6,136 bases of DNA, from NCBI GenBank assembly GCA_003230355.1, contig QIDD01000126.1:1-6136 (forward strand), in the 5' to 3' direction. A model generated the notes under the pieces. It was given only the letters and a program-made list of their open reading frames with translations. It made no database searches and was not told the origin of the DNA. The position numbers were made by a program, and so were the translations under genes. This stretch comes from Methanobacteriota archaeon (GTDB lineage Archaea; Hydrothermarchaeota; Hydrothermarchaeia; Hydrothermarchaeales; SZUA-236). Positions 1-6,022 of the stretch are shown here, in pieces; the stretch's first letter is position 1; the number at the start of each line of letters is the position of its first letter.

Positions 1-185
1 GGGTACTCGTCATAGTTGCCCATAAAGTGGGAGGAAGTTGGTATGATTAATGACCTCCCGAGCGCAGGAGGGTAGCGGATGTTTTGTAGGGGAATAGCGA
101 TGGAGCAAAAAGCAGAACCGATTGCTACGATAACAAAAGAGGCGTTGACGATTTGAGAACTATGACACTCTCTGTTTTTTCTGTC

Positions 186-208
186 ATTCCAATGTTTTTT
201 GTTGGAAT
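186..208. repeat. inverted repeat upstream of the sensor kinase gene
   Basis: A perfect 7-base inverted repeat (ATTCCAA / TTGGAAT) encloses a 9-base spacer containing six T residues. It lies about 34 bases before the kinase start codon. It could be an operator for a dimeric regulator, or a weak hairpin in a transcript that starts upstream. The T run inside the loop and the T-rich stretch just before it also fit a U-rich archaeal termination site for an upstream gene. Only the symmetry is seen; the role is inference. Confidence 0.3.
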
Positions 209-216
209 CTTGGGGG

Positions 217-239
217 TTTTATAGTACAATATGGGGGAG
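217..239 (+). promoter_or_regulatory. possible TATA-like element and Shine-Dalgarno of the kinase gene
   Basis: TTTTATAG at 217-224 resembles an archaeal TATA box, but it sits only about 18 bases before the ATG at 242. A start site the usual 25 or so bases downstream would fall at or just inside the gene. A G-rich GGGGGAG at 233-239 is close to the ATG (two bases) and could act as a tight ribosome binding site if transcription begins further upstream. The two signals are not compatible in the same transcript, so at most one is used. Confidence 0.2.
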
Positions 240-241
240 CC

Positions 242-3200
242 ATGGAAAAGGGAATTCGCATCCTGATTCTTGAAGACAACCCGGCGGATGCTGAGCTGGT
301 GAAGCGACAGCTGCGCAAAGAAAACCTAGAATTCTTATCAAAGATAGTCAAAACTAAAGAGGCCTTTTTGAAGGCCCTTGAACAATTTAAGCCAGATATA
401 ATTTTCATTGACGACCCTCTTTCCTCATTTGACGGCATATCTGCCATGCTATTGGCCAAGTGCAAAACCCCGGATGTTCCGATTATAATTGTCTCTGGAG
501 AGATGGGAGAAGACTTGGCAATTGAGATGATGCACAGCGGAGCTTCTGATTACGTTCTCAAAGGGAAGCTTTCACCCTTGGGGCCTGCTGTTCGTAGGGC
601 GTTAGGCGAGGCCAAAGAAAAAGAGGAGCACACGAAGGCGGAGAAGGCACTGCTCAGAGCCACGCGGTCCCTTAAGGCGCTCAGTAATTGCAACCAGGCG
701 TTGGTGCGTGCCACGGAGGAGTCGGAGCTGTTGCAGAAGATATGCCAGGTCATTGTGGAAGTCGCCGGGTATCGTCTAGTGTGGGTTGGCTTTGCCGAGC
801 AGGATAAAGAGAAAACCGTACGTCCAGTGGCACAGATGGGATACGAGGCGGGGTATTTGGGAACAGTAAACATTACCTGGGCAGATACTGAACGAGGTCG
901 CGGTCCTACTGGTATGGCCATCCGAACGGGCAAACCATCCATTTGTAAAAACATACTGACTGATCCCGAGTACACTCTCTGGCGTGCCGAAGCCATCAAA
1001 CGTGGCTATGCTTCCTCTATTGCCCTGCCGCTCATCGCCGAGGGGCAGACCTTTGGTGCGCTGAACATCTATGCGGTAGAGCCGGATGCCTTTGACGCAG
1101 AGGAGGTGAAGCTACTGGTGGAACTGGCAGACGATCTGGCCTATGGCATCATGGCGCTGCGCACACGCGCCGAGCATAAGCGGGCAGAAGAAGCCTTAAA
1201 AAAGAGCGAACACCATCTTCGAAATGTCCTCGATAGCCTCGGTCCGTATATGCTCGTTGGTCTCATGACACCCGGGGGCACATTGATAGAGGCAAACCGG
1301 CCGGCTCTCGAAATCGCAGGATTAAAACCTGAAGACGTCTTGGGGAAAGCCTTTGAGGAGACATACTGGTGGTCCTATTCTGAGCCTGTCAAGCAGCAGC
1401 TACGCGACGCGATTAGGCGGGCAGCAAAGGGTGAAACCTGCCGTTACGATGCGGTCGTGCGCGTTGGTGAAAACCGTTTCATTGACATCGATTTCTGCCT
1501 GCAACCCCTGGTCGATGAAACAGGTAGAATCATCTACTTAATTCCTTCCGCAGTTGATATCACTGAGCGCAAAAAGGCGGAGGAGGCGCTGCAGGAGAGC
1601 GAGGAAAGATTCCGGAAATTAATCGAACAATCTCCAGTTGTTTATGAAATGTACGATAAAGAGGGTGTTCAACAAATGGTTAACACGGCTTACGGTAAGT
1701 TATGGGGAATCGATCCCAAATCCACGGTGGGAACTTTTAATGTTTGGAAAACCGATCAGGTAGAAAAGTTGCGTCCATATCTGGACCGGGCTTATTCGGG
1801 TGAATCCGTAGTCTTGCCCGATATTTGTTGGGACCCAAAAAAAGAGGTCGGTGAAGGCCGAGAACGATGGATTAGCACGATCATATACCCGATCCAGAAT
1901 AGGCAAGGAGAAGTCGAAAATATCGTTATTTTGCATGAAGACATCACCGAGCGCAAGCTGGCGGAGAAGGAGCTGCGGGAGGCTTTTGAAAAACGTAAAG
2001 AGTTGGAAGCTATTGTTAACAACAGTCCAACGGTCGTTTTTCTCTGGCGTGCTGCTGAAGACTGGCCGGTTGAATTTGTCTCCGATAATGTCCTGCAATT
2101 CGGTTATACACCTGAAGACTTTTACTCCGGTCGCATACTTTTTGCAAACATAGTCCATCCCGACGACCAGGAGCGTGTAGCTGCCGAGGTTACCCGGTAT
2201 AGTCAAGAGGGGCGCAAGGATTTTGTTCAGGAATATCGGATTATCACTAAATCGGGAGAGGTATGCTGGCTCGATGATCGTACCTGGGTCAGACGCGATT
2301 CAGATGGCGTTATCACCCATTATCAGGGTATTGTTCTGGATATCACCGAGCGTAAGCGGGCGGAGGATAGGTTGCGGCGTTCCGTTGAGGAGCTTGTAGT
2401 GGTTCATGAGCTTGACCGGACCATAATTGAGAAGCCGGATTTATCATCATTGCTCAAATTTATTGTGACCAAGGCTAGAAAGCTTATCGACGCTGATGCA
2501 GCTTTTTTTGGTTTCGTTGAAGACGATGTGATTCGTCATCATACGTTTCTTGGTCTTCGAACCAAGGCCTTCAAGAACATCGAACTGAGGAAGGGCGCAG
2601 GGCTTGGCTGGCTTGCGCTGGAGAAGAAGAAGCCCGTTGTTGTGGAGGATTACTTTGCTGACAAACGCATTAAGGATGTGCGTTATGATCTCATTAGGGA
2701 AGAAGGCTTGACATCCTTTTTAGCTGTTCCATTCATGTCAGGTAAAGGTGAGCCATTGGGTGTGCTCTATGCTGCCTTCCGCAGGAAGATCCGGTTCACA
2801 GAAGAGCAGATAAGACCGTTGGTTACTCTAGCGGGACAGGCCTCCGTGGCTGTGGAGCATGCTAGGCTCTTCGAGGAGACGAAAAAGGCCTATAAAGAGC
2901 TTAAGACCCTGGACGAGATGAAAAGCAACATAATCTCAAATGTCAGCCATGAGCTGCGCACTCCTATAACCATCGCAGTCACTGCCATAGAGCTCGCGGC
3001 TGAGGAGGAAGAAGCGGATGAGAGAAATAAGCTTTTGAAGATGGTCCTAGCTGCCTTTGCACGTCAGAACTCCATAGTCGAAGACCTTCTAGAGGCCTCG
3101 ATGATGAAGAAGGGTGTGAGGAAGCTAAAACTGGAGTCTGTAGACGTGGCCCAAGCCATAACCATCGTGAGCAATGCGTTCGATACCATGGCCGCCTATA

Positions 3201-3598
3201 ACAAGGTGAGGATGAGGGTCAACGTGAAAGCTGGCATGCCTAAAGCTAGGGCAGACAATGACCACCTTATGCACATCTTACGAAATCTCATTTATAATGC
3301 CATAAAGTTCAACAAGAAAGGTGGAAGGGTAACTATTGAAGCAGGAGAAAAGGAGGACATGATCGAGGTCTGCGTGACCGACACTGGGATAGGGATACCA
3401 AAAGACAAGCTCAGCAAGATATTTGACCGCTTCTATCAGGTGGACAGTTCTTCAAGAAGGACCTACGGGGGCACTGGCATGGGACTTGCAATAGTAAATG
3501 AGCTTGTAGAGGAGCAGGGCGGCAGGATAGCTGTGAAGAGTAAAGTAGGTAAGGGCAGCAGGTTCTGCTTTACCCTTCCAATCTTTAAGGAAAATTGA
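242..3598 (+). CDS. multidomain hybrid sensor histidine kinase (REC-GAF-PAS-PAS-PAS-GAF-HisKA-HATPase)
   Basis: An 1118-residue cytoplasmic signalling kinase that would autophosphorylate on His and pass the phosphate to a receiver Asp. Domains: receiver 1-123 (acidic pocket E11/D12, phospho-acceptor D57 in IDDPLSSFDG, S85, K107); GAF 155-305; PAS 322-445; PAS 452-572; PAS 586-705 (HPDD at 639-642); GAF 718-875; HisKA from 893 with the H box SHELRTP (H903); ATPase domain 1003-1115 with N-box N1015/N1019, G1 DTGIGIP at 1047-1053, F box FDRFYQVD, and G2 GGTGMGLAI at 1076-1084. Each PAS ends in a DITERKxAE-type linker. No signal peptide or membrane segment is visible, so it should sense an internal cue such as redox state or a small ligand; the ligand cannot be read from sequence. 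The N-terminal receiver implies input from another kinase. Arg codons shift from CGN in the sensor half to AGG/AGA in the kinase core. The stop overlaps the next gene by four bases. Confidence 0.96.
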   Translation: MEKGIRILILEDNPADAELVKRQLRKENLEFLSKIVKTKEAFLKALEQFKPDIIFIDDPLSSFDGISAMLLAKCKTPDVPIIIVSGEMGEDLAIEMMHSGASDYVLKGKLSPLGPAVRRALGEAKEKEEHTKAEKALLRATRSLKALSNCNQALVRATEESELLQKICQVIVEVAGYRLVWVGFAEQDKEKTVRPVAQMGYEAGYLGTVNITWADTERGRGPTGMAIRTGKPSICKNILTDPEYTLWRAEAIKRGYASSIALPLIAEGQTFGALNIYAVEPDAFDAEEVKLLVELADDLAYGIMALRTRAEHKRAEEALKKSEHHLRNVLDSLGPYMLVGLMTPGGTLIEANRPALEIAGLKPEDVLGKAFEETYWWSYSEPVKQQLRDAIRRAAKGETCRYDAVVRVGENRFIDIDFCLQPLVDETGRIIYLIPSAVDITERKKAEEALQESEERFRKLIEQSPVVYEMYDKEGVQQMVNTAYGKLWGIDPKSTVGTFNVWKTDQVEKLRPYLDRAYSGESVVLPDICWDPKKEVGEGRERWISTIIYPIQNRQGEVENIVILHEDITERKLAEKELREAFEKRKELEAIVNNSPTVVFLWRAAEDWPVEFVSDNVLQFGYTPEDFYSGRILFANIVHPDDQERVAAEVTRYSQEGRKDFVQEYRIITKSGEVCWLDDRTWVRRDSDGVITHYQGIVLDITERKRAEDRLRRSVEELVVVHELDRTIIEKPDLSSLLKFIVTKARKLIDADAAFFGFVEDDVIRHHTFLGLRTKAFKNIELRKGAGLGWLALEKKKPVVVEDYFADKRIKDVRYDLIREEGLTSFLAVPFMSGKGEPLGVLYAAFRRKIRFTEEQIRPLVTLAGQASVAVEHARLFEETKKAYKELKTLDEMKSNIISNVSHELRTPITIAVTAIELAAEEEEADERNKLLKMVLAAFARQNSIVEDLLEASMMKKGVRKLKLESVDVAQAITIVSNAFDTMAAYNKVRMRVNVKAGMPKARADNDHLMHILRNLIYNAIKFNKKGGRVTIEAGEKEDMIEVCVTDTGIGIPKDKLSKIFDRFYQVDSSSRRTYGGTGMGLAIVNELVEEQGGRIAVKSKVGKGSRFCFTLPIFKEN
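1171..2376 (+). repeat. four copies of a PAS/GAF exit-linker repeat inside the kinase gene
   Basis: A linker motif of the form (DI)TERK.AEE.L recurs at about 1171-1195, 1564-1591, 1940-1975 and 2339-2376, following the first GAF domain and each of the three PAS domains. The first copy is divergent (RAEHKRAEEAL). The copies are similar in DNA as well as in protein (cores such as GAGCGCAA and GGCGGAG). This is the usual coiled helix joining successive PAS domains. Conservation at the nucleotide level suggests that domains were added by duplication or recombination at these linkers. Confidence 0.6.
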
Positions 3599-3894
3599 GC
3601 CATGAAGTTGTGGAGGCAAAGAATGGGCGCGCGTGCCTGAAGATTCTAGAGGATGATATGCCTGACTTAATCCTCTTAGACGTTATGATGACTGGAGAAG
3701 ACGGCTGGGAGGTGTGCAGGAAAATCAAGGAAGATGAGAAGACGAAGGCCATCCCTGTTGTCATGTTCACTGTCTGCACCAGCGAAGATGCGGTGGGAAA
3801 AAGCTTAGAATATGCACGTGCCGACGCCCAGATAAACAAGCCTTTTAGGATTGAGGAACTTCTCAAGGTGGTCGGAGGATTTTTGAAAGAATAG
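3595..3894 (+). CDS. 5'-truncated response regulator receiver protein
   Basis: A single receiver domain of 99 residues, read from a TTG that overlaps the kinase stop (TTGA); AAGGA at 3587-3591 could be its ribosome binding site. The first residues, SHEVVEAKNGRACLKIL, match the part of a receiver that normally begins around residue 25-28. Present: phospho-acceptor D29 in LILLDVMM, the DG turn at 36-37, T59 in VVMFTV, and K82 in NKPF. Missing: the first beta strand and the acidic pair that binds Mg2+, without which phosphorylation is not expected. An in-frame stop at 3586-3588 rules out an upstream extension, and the other frames of the kinase end do not encode the missing part. Either a deletion fused kinase end and regulator, or this is a decayed gene. 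It has no output domain. By position it would have been the kinase's partner. Confidence 0.7.
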   Translation: MSHEVVEAKNGRACLKILEDDMPDLILLDVMMTGEDGWEVCRKIKEDEKTKAIPVVMFTVCTSEDAVGKSLEYARADAQINKPFRIEELLKVVGGFLKE

Positions 3895-3969
3895 TGCGGG
3901 GGGTATGACAAAGATAATGGTTGGATCAGCTCATGCTCATTTATAGATTAACTTGACAGCGCACCCAAA

Positions 3970-3991
3970 AAGCAAAGAAAAAGATTTAATA
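3970..3991 (+). promoter_or_regulatory. archaeal BRE/TATA promoter for the DUF62-nadM operon
   Basis: A purine-rich AAAGAAAAAGA (BRE-like) runs directly into TTTAATAG at 3985-3992, whose centre is about 28 bases before the ATG at 4016. That is the expected spacing for a leaderless archaeal transcript, and no Shine-Dalgarno precedes this ATG, which agrees. A second TATA-like TTTATAG at 3940-3946 would instead give a leader of roughly 50 bases. Inferred from spacing and composition only. Confidence 0.4.
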
Positions 3992-4211
3992 GGCTTCAGA
4001 CGAAATCCCCATGTAATGATCACCTTGACAACGGATTTTGGGGATTCTGAGTATGTAGGCGCAATGAAAGGTGTGATTCTCTCGCTAAACCCAAGTGCCC
4101 AGGTTGTGGACATAACCCACAGTATTCCTGCCTTTAACATCCGCCGCGCGGCCTACGCACTTTACACCGTCTTTGCCTACTTTCCAAAGGGAACTGTGCA
4201 TGTTGTGGTTG

Positions 4212-4225
4212 TGGACCCTGGACCC
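4212..4225 (+). repeat. 7-base perfect tandem duplication causing the frameshift
   Basis: TGGACCC occurs twice back to back (4212-4218, 4219-4225) and is followed by C GGT GTG. With one copy the codons read GTG GAC CCC GGT GTG GGA, the family's VDPGVG; with two copies the frame moves by +1. This size of duplication is typical of replication slippage and is not a homopolymer-type sequencing error. Confidence 0.85.
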
Positions 4226-4759
4226 CGGTGTGGGAACAGAGCGCAAAGGATTGATTCTGGAGTCAGAGGGTCATTTTTTCGTAGGTCCCGATAACGGTGT
4301 TTTCTCACTCATTGACGCAGAAAAGGTCTATGAGATATCTGTAAAAAACGCTTCATCCACATTCCACGGCAGAGACGTCTTCGCACCGGCGGCGGCGAAA
4401 ATCGATATGGGTGATCCTATTGAGGAATTGGGACGTGAGATAAAGACATACGAAAAAGCGATGAAAAAAGAGGTAGATGTGTCCGAGCGCATCACAGGCG
4501 AAGTCTACTGCACCGACACTTTTGGAAACATAATCACGAGCATCAAAAAAGAACATTTGGAAGTATACGGCCTCAATCTAGGTGGGGCGTTTAGTGTCAG
4601 ATTTGGAGAACGGGTTTTCAAAATGCAGTTTGTGCAGACCTATGGAGATGCGGATGTGGGCGAGATCGTGGGGCTTGTGAATTCGGCAGGGCATTTCGAG
4701 GTTTCGCTGCGAGAGGGAAGCGCGGCTGAGCGGCTGGAAATAAGGGGCGGCGAGTCTGT

Positions 4760-4765
4760 GGAGGT
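4760..4765 (+). promoter_or_regulatory. strong Shine-Dalgarno of nadM inside the DUF62 gene
   Basis: GGAGGT lies six bases before the ATG at 4772, within the last codons of the DUF62 gene. Together with the ATGA overlap it indicates translational coupling, and it gives nadM its own ribosome entry if translation of the damaged upstream gene ends early at 4292. Confidence 0.65.
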
Positions 4766-4771
4766 AAGCGT

Positions 4772-5275
4772 ATGAGCGCGCTTCTCATCGGGCGGTTTCA
4801 GCCATTTCACAAGGGGCATCTGGCGGTTATCAAAAAGATACTCTCCGAGGCTGATGAGCTTATCATTGTGGTTGGCAGCAGCCAGCATAGGGATGCAGAG
4901 GATAACCCTTTTTCTGCGGACGTGCGCGCGGAGATGATTAGGCGCGTGCTTGAGGCTGAGGGAATTTCAAGCGTTCAAATCTTCAAGGTGCCGGATATTG
5001 GCGACGACAATCGGTATCCTGGGCATGTGATGGAGCACGTCCCAAGCTTCGATGTGGTCTACTCTGGTAACAGCCTGGTGCAACGCTTGTTTGGGGCGGC
5101 TGGAAAAGAAGTCCGAAAGATCAGTCTCATAAAACGAGACGAATACTCAGGAACAGAGATACGCAGGCGAATGGCAGCAGGAGAAGAATGGAAGCACCTC
5201 GTGCCCGAAGCGGTCGTAAAATATCTCAATGAAATCAAGGGCGTGGAGAGGGTGAAAAAATTCTCCTCACTTTGA
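4772..5275 (+). CDS. nadM: archaeal nicotinamide-nucleotide adenylyltransferase (NadM)
   Basis: Transfers the adenylyl group of ATP to nicotinamide mononucleotide, giving NAD+ and pyrophosphate, the last step of NAD synthesis and salvage in the cytoplasm. The 167 residues carry the nucleotidyltransferase signature GRFQPFHKGH at 7-16 (H13 and H16 are the HxGH pair), the archaeal NadM stretches VVGSSQHR at 33-40 and DVVYSGNSLVQRLF at 94-107, and the second nucleotide-binding motif SGTEIRRRM at 126-134. Length is close to the family norm of about 170-180, with a short C-terminal tail ending KKFSSL. Start at ATG 4772 is supported by GGAGGT six bases upstream and by the ATGA overlap with the DUF62 gene, so the two were one operon. 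The last codons fall inside a repeat that recurs beyond the toxin gene, so the original 3' end may have been replaced. Nothing suggests inactivation. Confidence 0.95.
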   Translation: MSALLIGRFQPFHKGHLAVIKKILSEADELIIVVGSSQHRDAEDNPFSADVRAEMIRRVLEAEGISSVQIFKVPDIGDDNRYPGHVMEHVPSFDVVYSGNSLVQRLFGAAGKEVRKISLIKRDEYSGTEIRRRMAAGEEWKHLVPEAVVKYLNEIKGVERVKKFSSL

Positions 5276-5300
5276 GAGAAACTCCTCTATCCTTCTTTTA
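5261..5300. repeat. left copy of an imperfect direct repeat flanking the toxin-antitoxin pair
   Basis: About 30 of 40 positions match the segment at 5907-5946, with the first 13 bases (TTCTCCTCACTTT) identical. It covers the last nadM codons and the pyrimidine-rich stretch after the stop. On the minus strand, 5267-5329 reads VNVQI...RRIEEFLSK stop, resembling the peptide read from the right copy. It could be a relic of a convergent gene, or a U-rich terminator (CCTTCTTTTATCT at 5291-5303) for the nadM operon. Confidence 0.5.
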
Positions 5301-5337
5301 TCTAATGAACTCAAAATTTGCACATTGACCCTCAAAA

Positions 5338-5370
5338 GTTTTAAGTAACATAACATTATAAGATGTAACA
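5338..5370 (+). promoter_or_regulatory. toxin-antitoxin promoter with a dyad around the TATA box
   Basis: Two TATA candidates lie before the antitoxin gene: GTTTTAAG at 5338-5345 and TTATAA at 5356-5361. The second is bracketed by an imperfect inverted repeat, TAACAT (5351-5356) and ATGTAA (5363-5368), five of six bases paired, and GTAACA is repeated exactly 20 bases apart (5345-5350, 5365-5370). Direct or inverted half-sites over the TATA box are what an autoregulating ribbon-helix-helix antitoxin would use. The first TATA would leave the GAGG at 5377-5380 in the transcript. Confidence 0.45.
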
Positions 5371-5390
5371 AAACATGAGGAATGATAACA

Positions 5391-5633
5391 ATGGTAAAGG
5401 CCATGGTAAACCTGTCTGAATATGAAAATAGGGTCTTGAACATCATAAAGGCCAAGTTTGGTTTTAGGAATAAATCCGAAGCAATCGAGTGGATAATCCA
5501 AAAGTACGAGAGCGAGTTTTTAGAGCCTGAGCTACGGCCTGAGTTCGTGGCAAAGATGAGAAAGAGAGAGAAAGAGCCGATTGTGCATGTGAAGGATTTC
5601 AGAAAGCACTTTGGGTTGGAAGAGCGTGTATAA
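5391..5633 (+). CDS. ribbon-helix-helix antitoxin (DUF2683-like)
   Basis: An 80-residue protein, the antitoxin of the following toxin and probably the repressor of the pair. The N terminus MVKAMVNLS forms a beta strand, EYENRVLNIIKAKFG a helix, and RNKSEAIEWIIQKYE a second helix; this strand-helix-helix with an NKSEA turn is the ribbon-helix-helix DNA-binding pattern. The basic C-terminal half (LRPEFVAKMRKREKEP...VKDFRKHFG) would wrap and neutralise the toxin. Its archaeal relatives are, as I recall, grouped as DUF2683; that name is a recollection. ATG 5391 is chosen because AGGA at 5378-5381 is nine bases upstream; an in-frame ATG at 5382 adds MIT and would suit a leaderless transcript from the TATA at 5356. 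The 3' end overlaps the toxin gene, as is usual for such pairs. Confidence 0.8.
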   Translation: MVKAMVNLSEYENRVLNIIKAKFGFRNKSEAIEWIIQKYESEFLEPELRPEFVAKMRKREKEPIVHVKDFRKHFGLEERV

Positions 5634-5886
5634 TTATGCCCTCCGAAAAACAGTGGAAAAGACCTTCTTTAAGCTCGCCAAAAAGAATCCAAAACAGCTA
5701 GAAATCATCTATGACAAAATTGAAGAGATAAGGCAGGATCCCCATCGTTATAAAAACCTGAGAAGACCGCTTCAACATTTGAAACGGGTGCATATAGGAA
5801 GTTATGTGCTGGCGTTTTCTGTTGACGATGCTGAAAATCTGGTAATCATAGAGGATTACGACCACCACGATAAGATTTACAAGTGA
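5626..5886 (+). CDS. RelE/ParE-superfamily toxin
   Basis: An 86-residue basic protein, probably a ribosome-dependent mRNA interferase or related RelE/ParE-fold toxin held inactive by the antitoxin before it. It shows the family layout: N-terminal strand YNYALRKTVEKTF, a lysine-rich helix KLAKKNPKQLEIIYDKIEEI, the DPHRYKNLRRPL turn, then the sheet LKRVHIGSYVLAFSVD and LVIIEDYDHHDKIY. Candidate RNA-contacting residues are R46/R47, R54, H80/H81 and the near-terminal Y85, by analogy with RelE. Start: GTG 5626 overlaps the antitoxin stop by eight bases, has GGAAG at 5618-5622, and begins the protein just before the first strand; TTG 5611 would add MGWKS. Neither is ATG, which would keep toxin synthesis below that of the antitoxin. 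The target activity is inferred. Confidence 0.8.
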   Translation: MYNYALRKTVEKTFFKLAKKNPKQLEIIYDKIEEIRQDPHRYKNLRRPLQHLKRVHIGSYVLAFSVDDAENLVIIEDYDHHDKIYK

Positions 5887-5894
5887 TGATCACT
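5882..5894. repeat. short palindrome over the toxin stop codon
   Basis: AGTGAT and ATCACT flank a single G, a perfect 6-base dyad containing the toxin stop. The one-base centre makes a stable hairpin unlikely and no T tract follows, so a protein-binding site or chance is more likely than a terminator. Confidence 0.25.
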
Positions 5895-5906
5895 ATACTG
5901 AGCAAC

Positions 5907-5946
5907 TTCTCCTCACTTTTCTAGGAATTCCTCAATCTTCTTCTTA
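5907..5946. repeat. right copy of the imperfect direct repeat flanking the toxin-antitoxin pair
   Basis: Matches the segment at 5261-5300 in the same orientation. On the minus strand the frame 5913-5984 reads VPLQI...KKIEEFLEK stop, which aligns with the left copy's VNVQI...RRIEEFLSK stop after a three-residue gap; this frame is closed upstream by a stop at 5994-5996. Likely the degraded 3' end of a gene of the same family, or a pyrimidine-rich terminator (TCTTCTTCTTA) for the toxin-antitoxin transcript. Confidence 0.5.
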
Positions 5947-6022
5947 AAAGTCTCGTTTAAAATGCTCGTAATTTGTAAAGGCACAATCGATCCTTATGGA
6001 TACCCAGGGGAATTCAAACACT

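Larger units (their letters stand above)
4016..4775 (+). pseudogene. SAM hydroxide adenosyltransferase (DUF62 family), frameshifted by a 7-base duplication
   Basis: The DUF62 family hydrolyses S-adenosylmethionine to adenosine and L-methionine. Reading begins MITLTTDFG...YVGAMKGVILSLNP, typical of the family N terminus, and breaks at a tandem TGGACCC duplication (4212-4218 and 4219-4225). Before it the frame gives VVVVDPG and then runs out of register to a stop at 4292-4294. After it the other frame continues VGTERKGLILE...FHGRDVFAP...VEVSV to 4775. Deleting one 7-base copy gives a continuous protein of 250 residues, a normal length. The family's Asp-Arg-His triad would then be D67, R74 and H115; the lesion lies between D67 and R74, so the N-terminal fragment lacks two of the three. 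ATG 4016 is chosen because the conserved start begins there and it suits the upstream TATA element; an in-frame TTG at 3953 adds an unconserved tail. Reinitiation could occur at ATG 4200. The stop overlaps nadM (ATGA). The lesion could be a real mutation or an assembly artefact. Confidence 0.9.

Noticed and set aside
3..50. Plus-strand open frame from the left edge ending VLVIVAHKVGGSWYD stop
   Set aside because: It could be the last 15 codons of an upstream gene, but it is too short to recognise and such open stretches are common by chance.
53..71. CCTCC/GGAGG inverted repeat as a terminator
   Set aside because: Only five paired bases and no following T tract.
79..156. 25-codon plus-strand frame MFCRGIAMEQKAEP...
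   Set aside because: No recognisable motif or clear ribosome binding site; too short to support as a gene.
550..999. 149-codon minus-strand frame inside the kinase gene
   Set aside because: It is antisense to the GAF domain, with a low-complexity Ser/Arg composition typical of shadow frames.
1700..2206. 168-codon minus-strand frame inside the kinase gene
   Set aside because: It lies antisense to well-conserved PAS domains and has no recognisable domain of its own.
4212..4294. Programmed frameshifting in the DUF62 gene
   Set aside because: There is no slippery heptamer; the exact tandem 7-base duplication explains the frame change fully, and the family is not known to use recoding.
5267..5455. 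62-codon minus-strand frame as a full gene
   Set aside because: Most of it is antisense to the antitoxin and its promoter; only the last 20 or so codons resemble the peptide in the right repeat, so it is treated as a relic or repeat.
5261..5946. CRISPR array or insertion-sequence ends
   Set aside because: Only two imperfect copies about 650 bases apart, no regular spacing, no transposase and no terminal inverted repeats.
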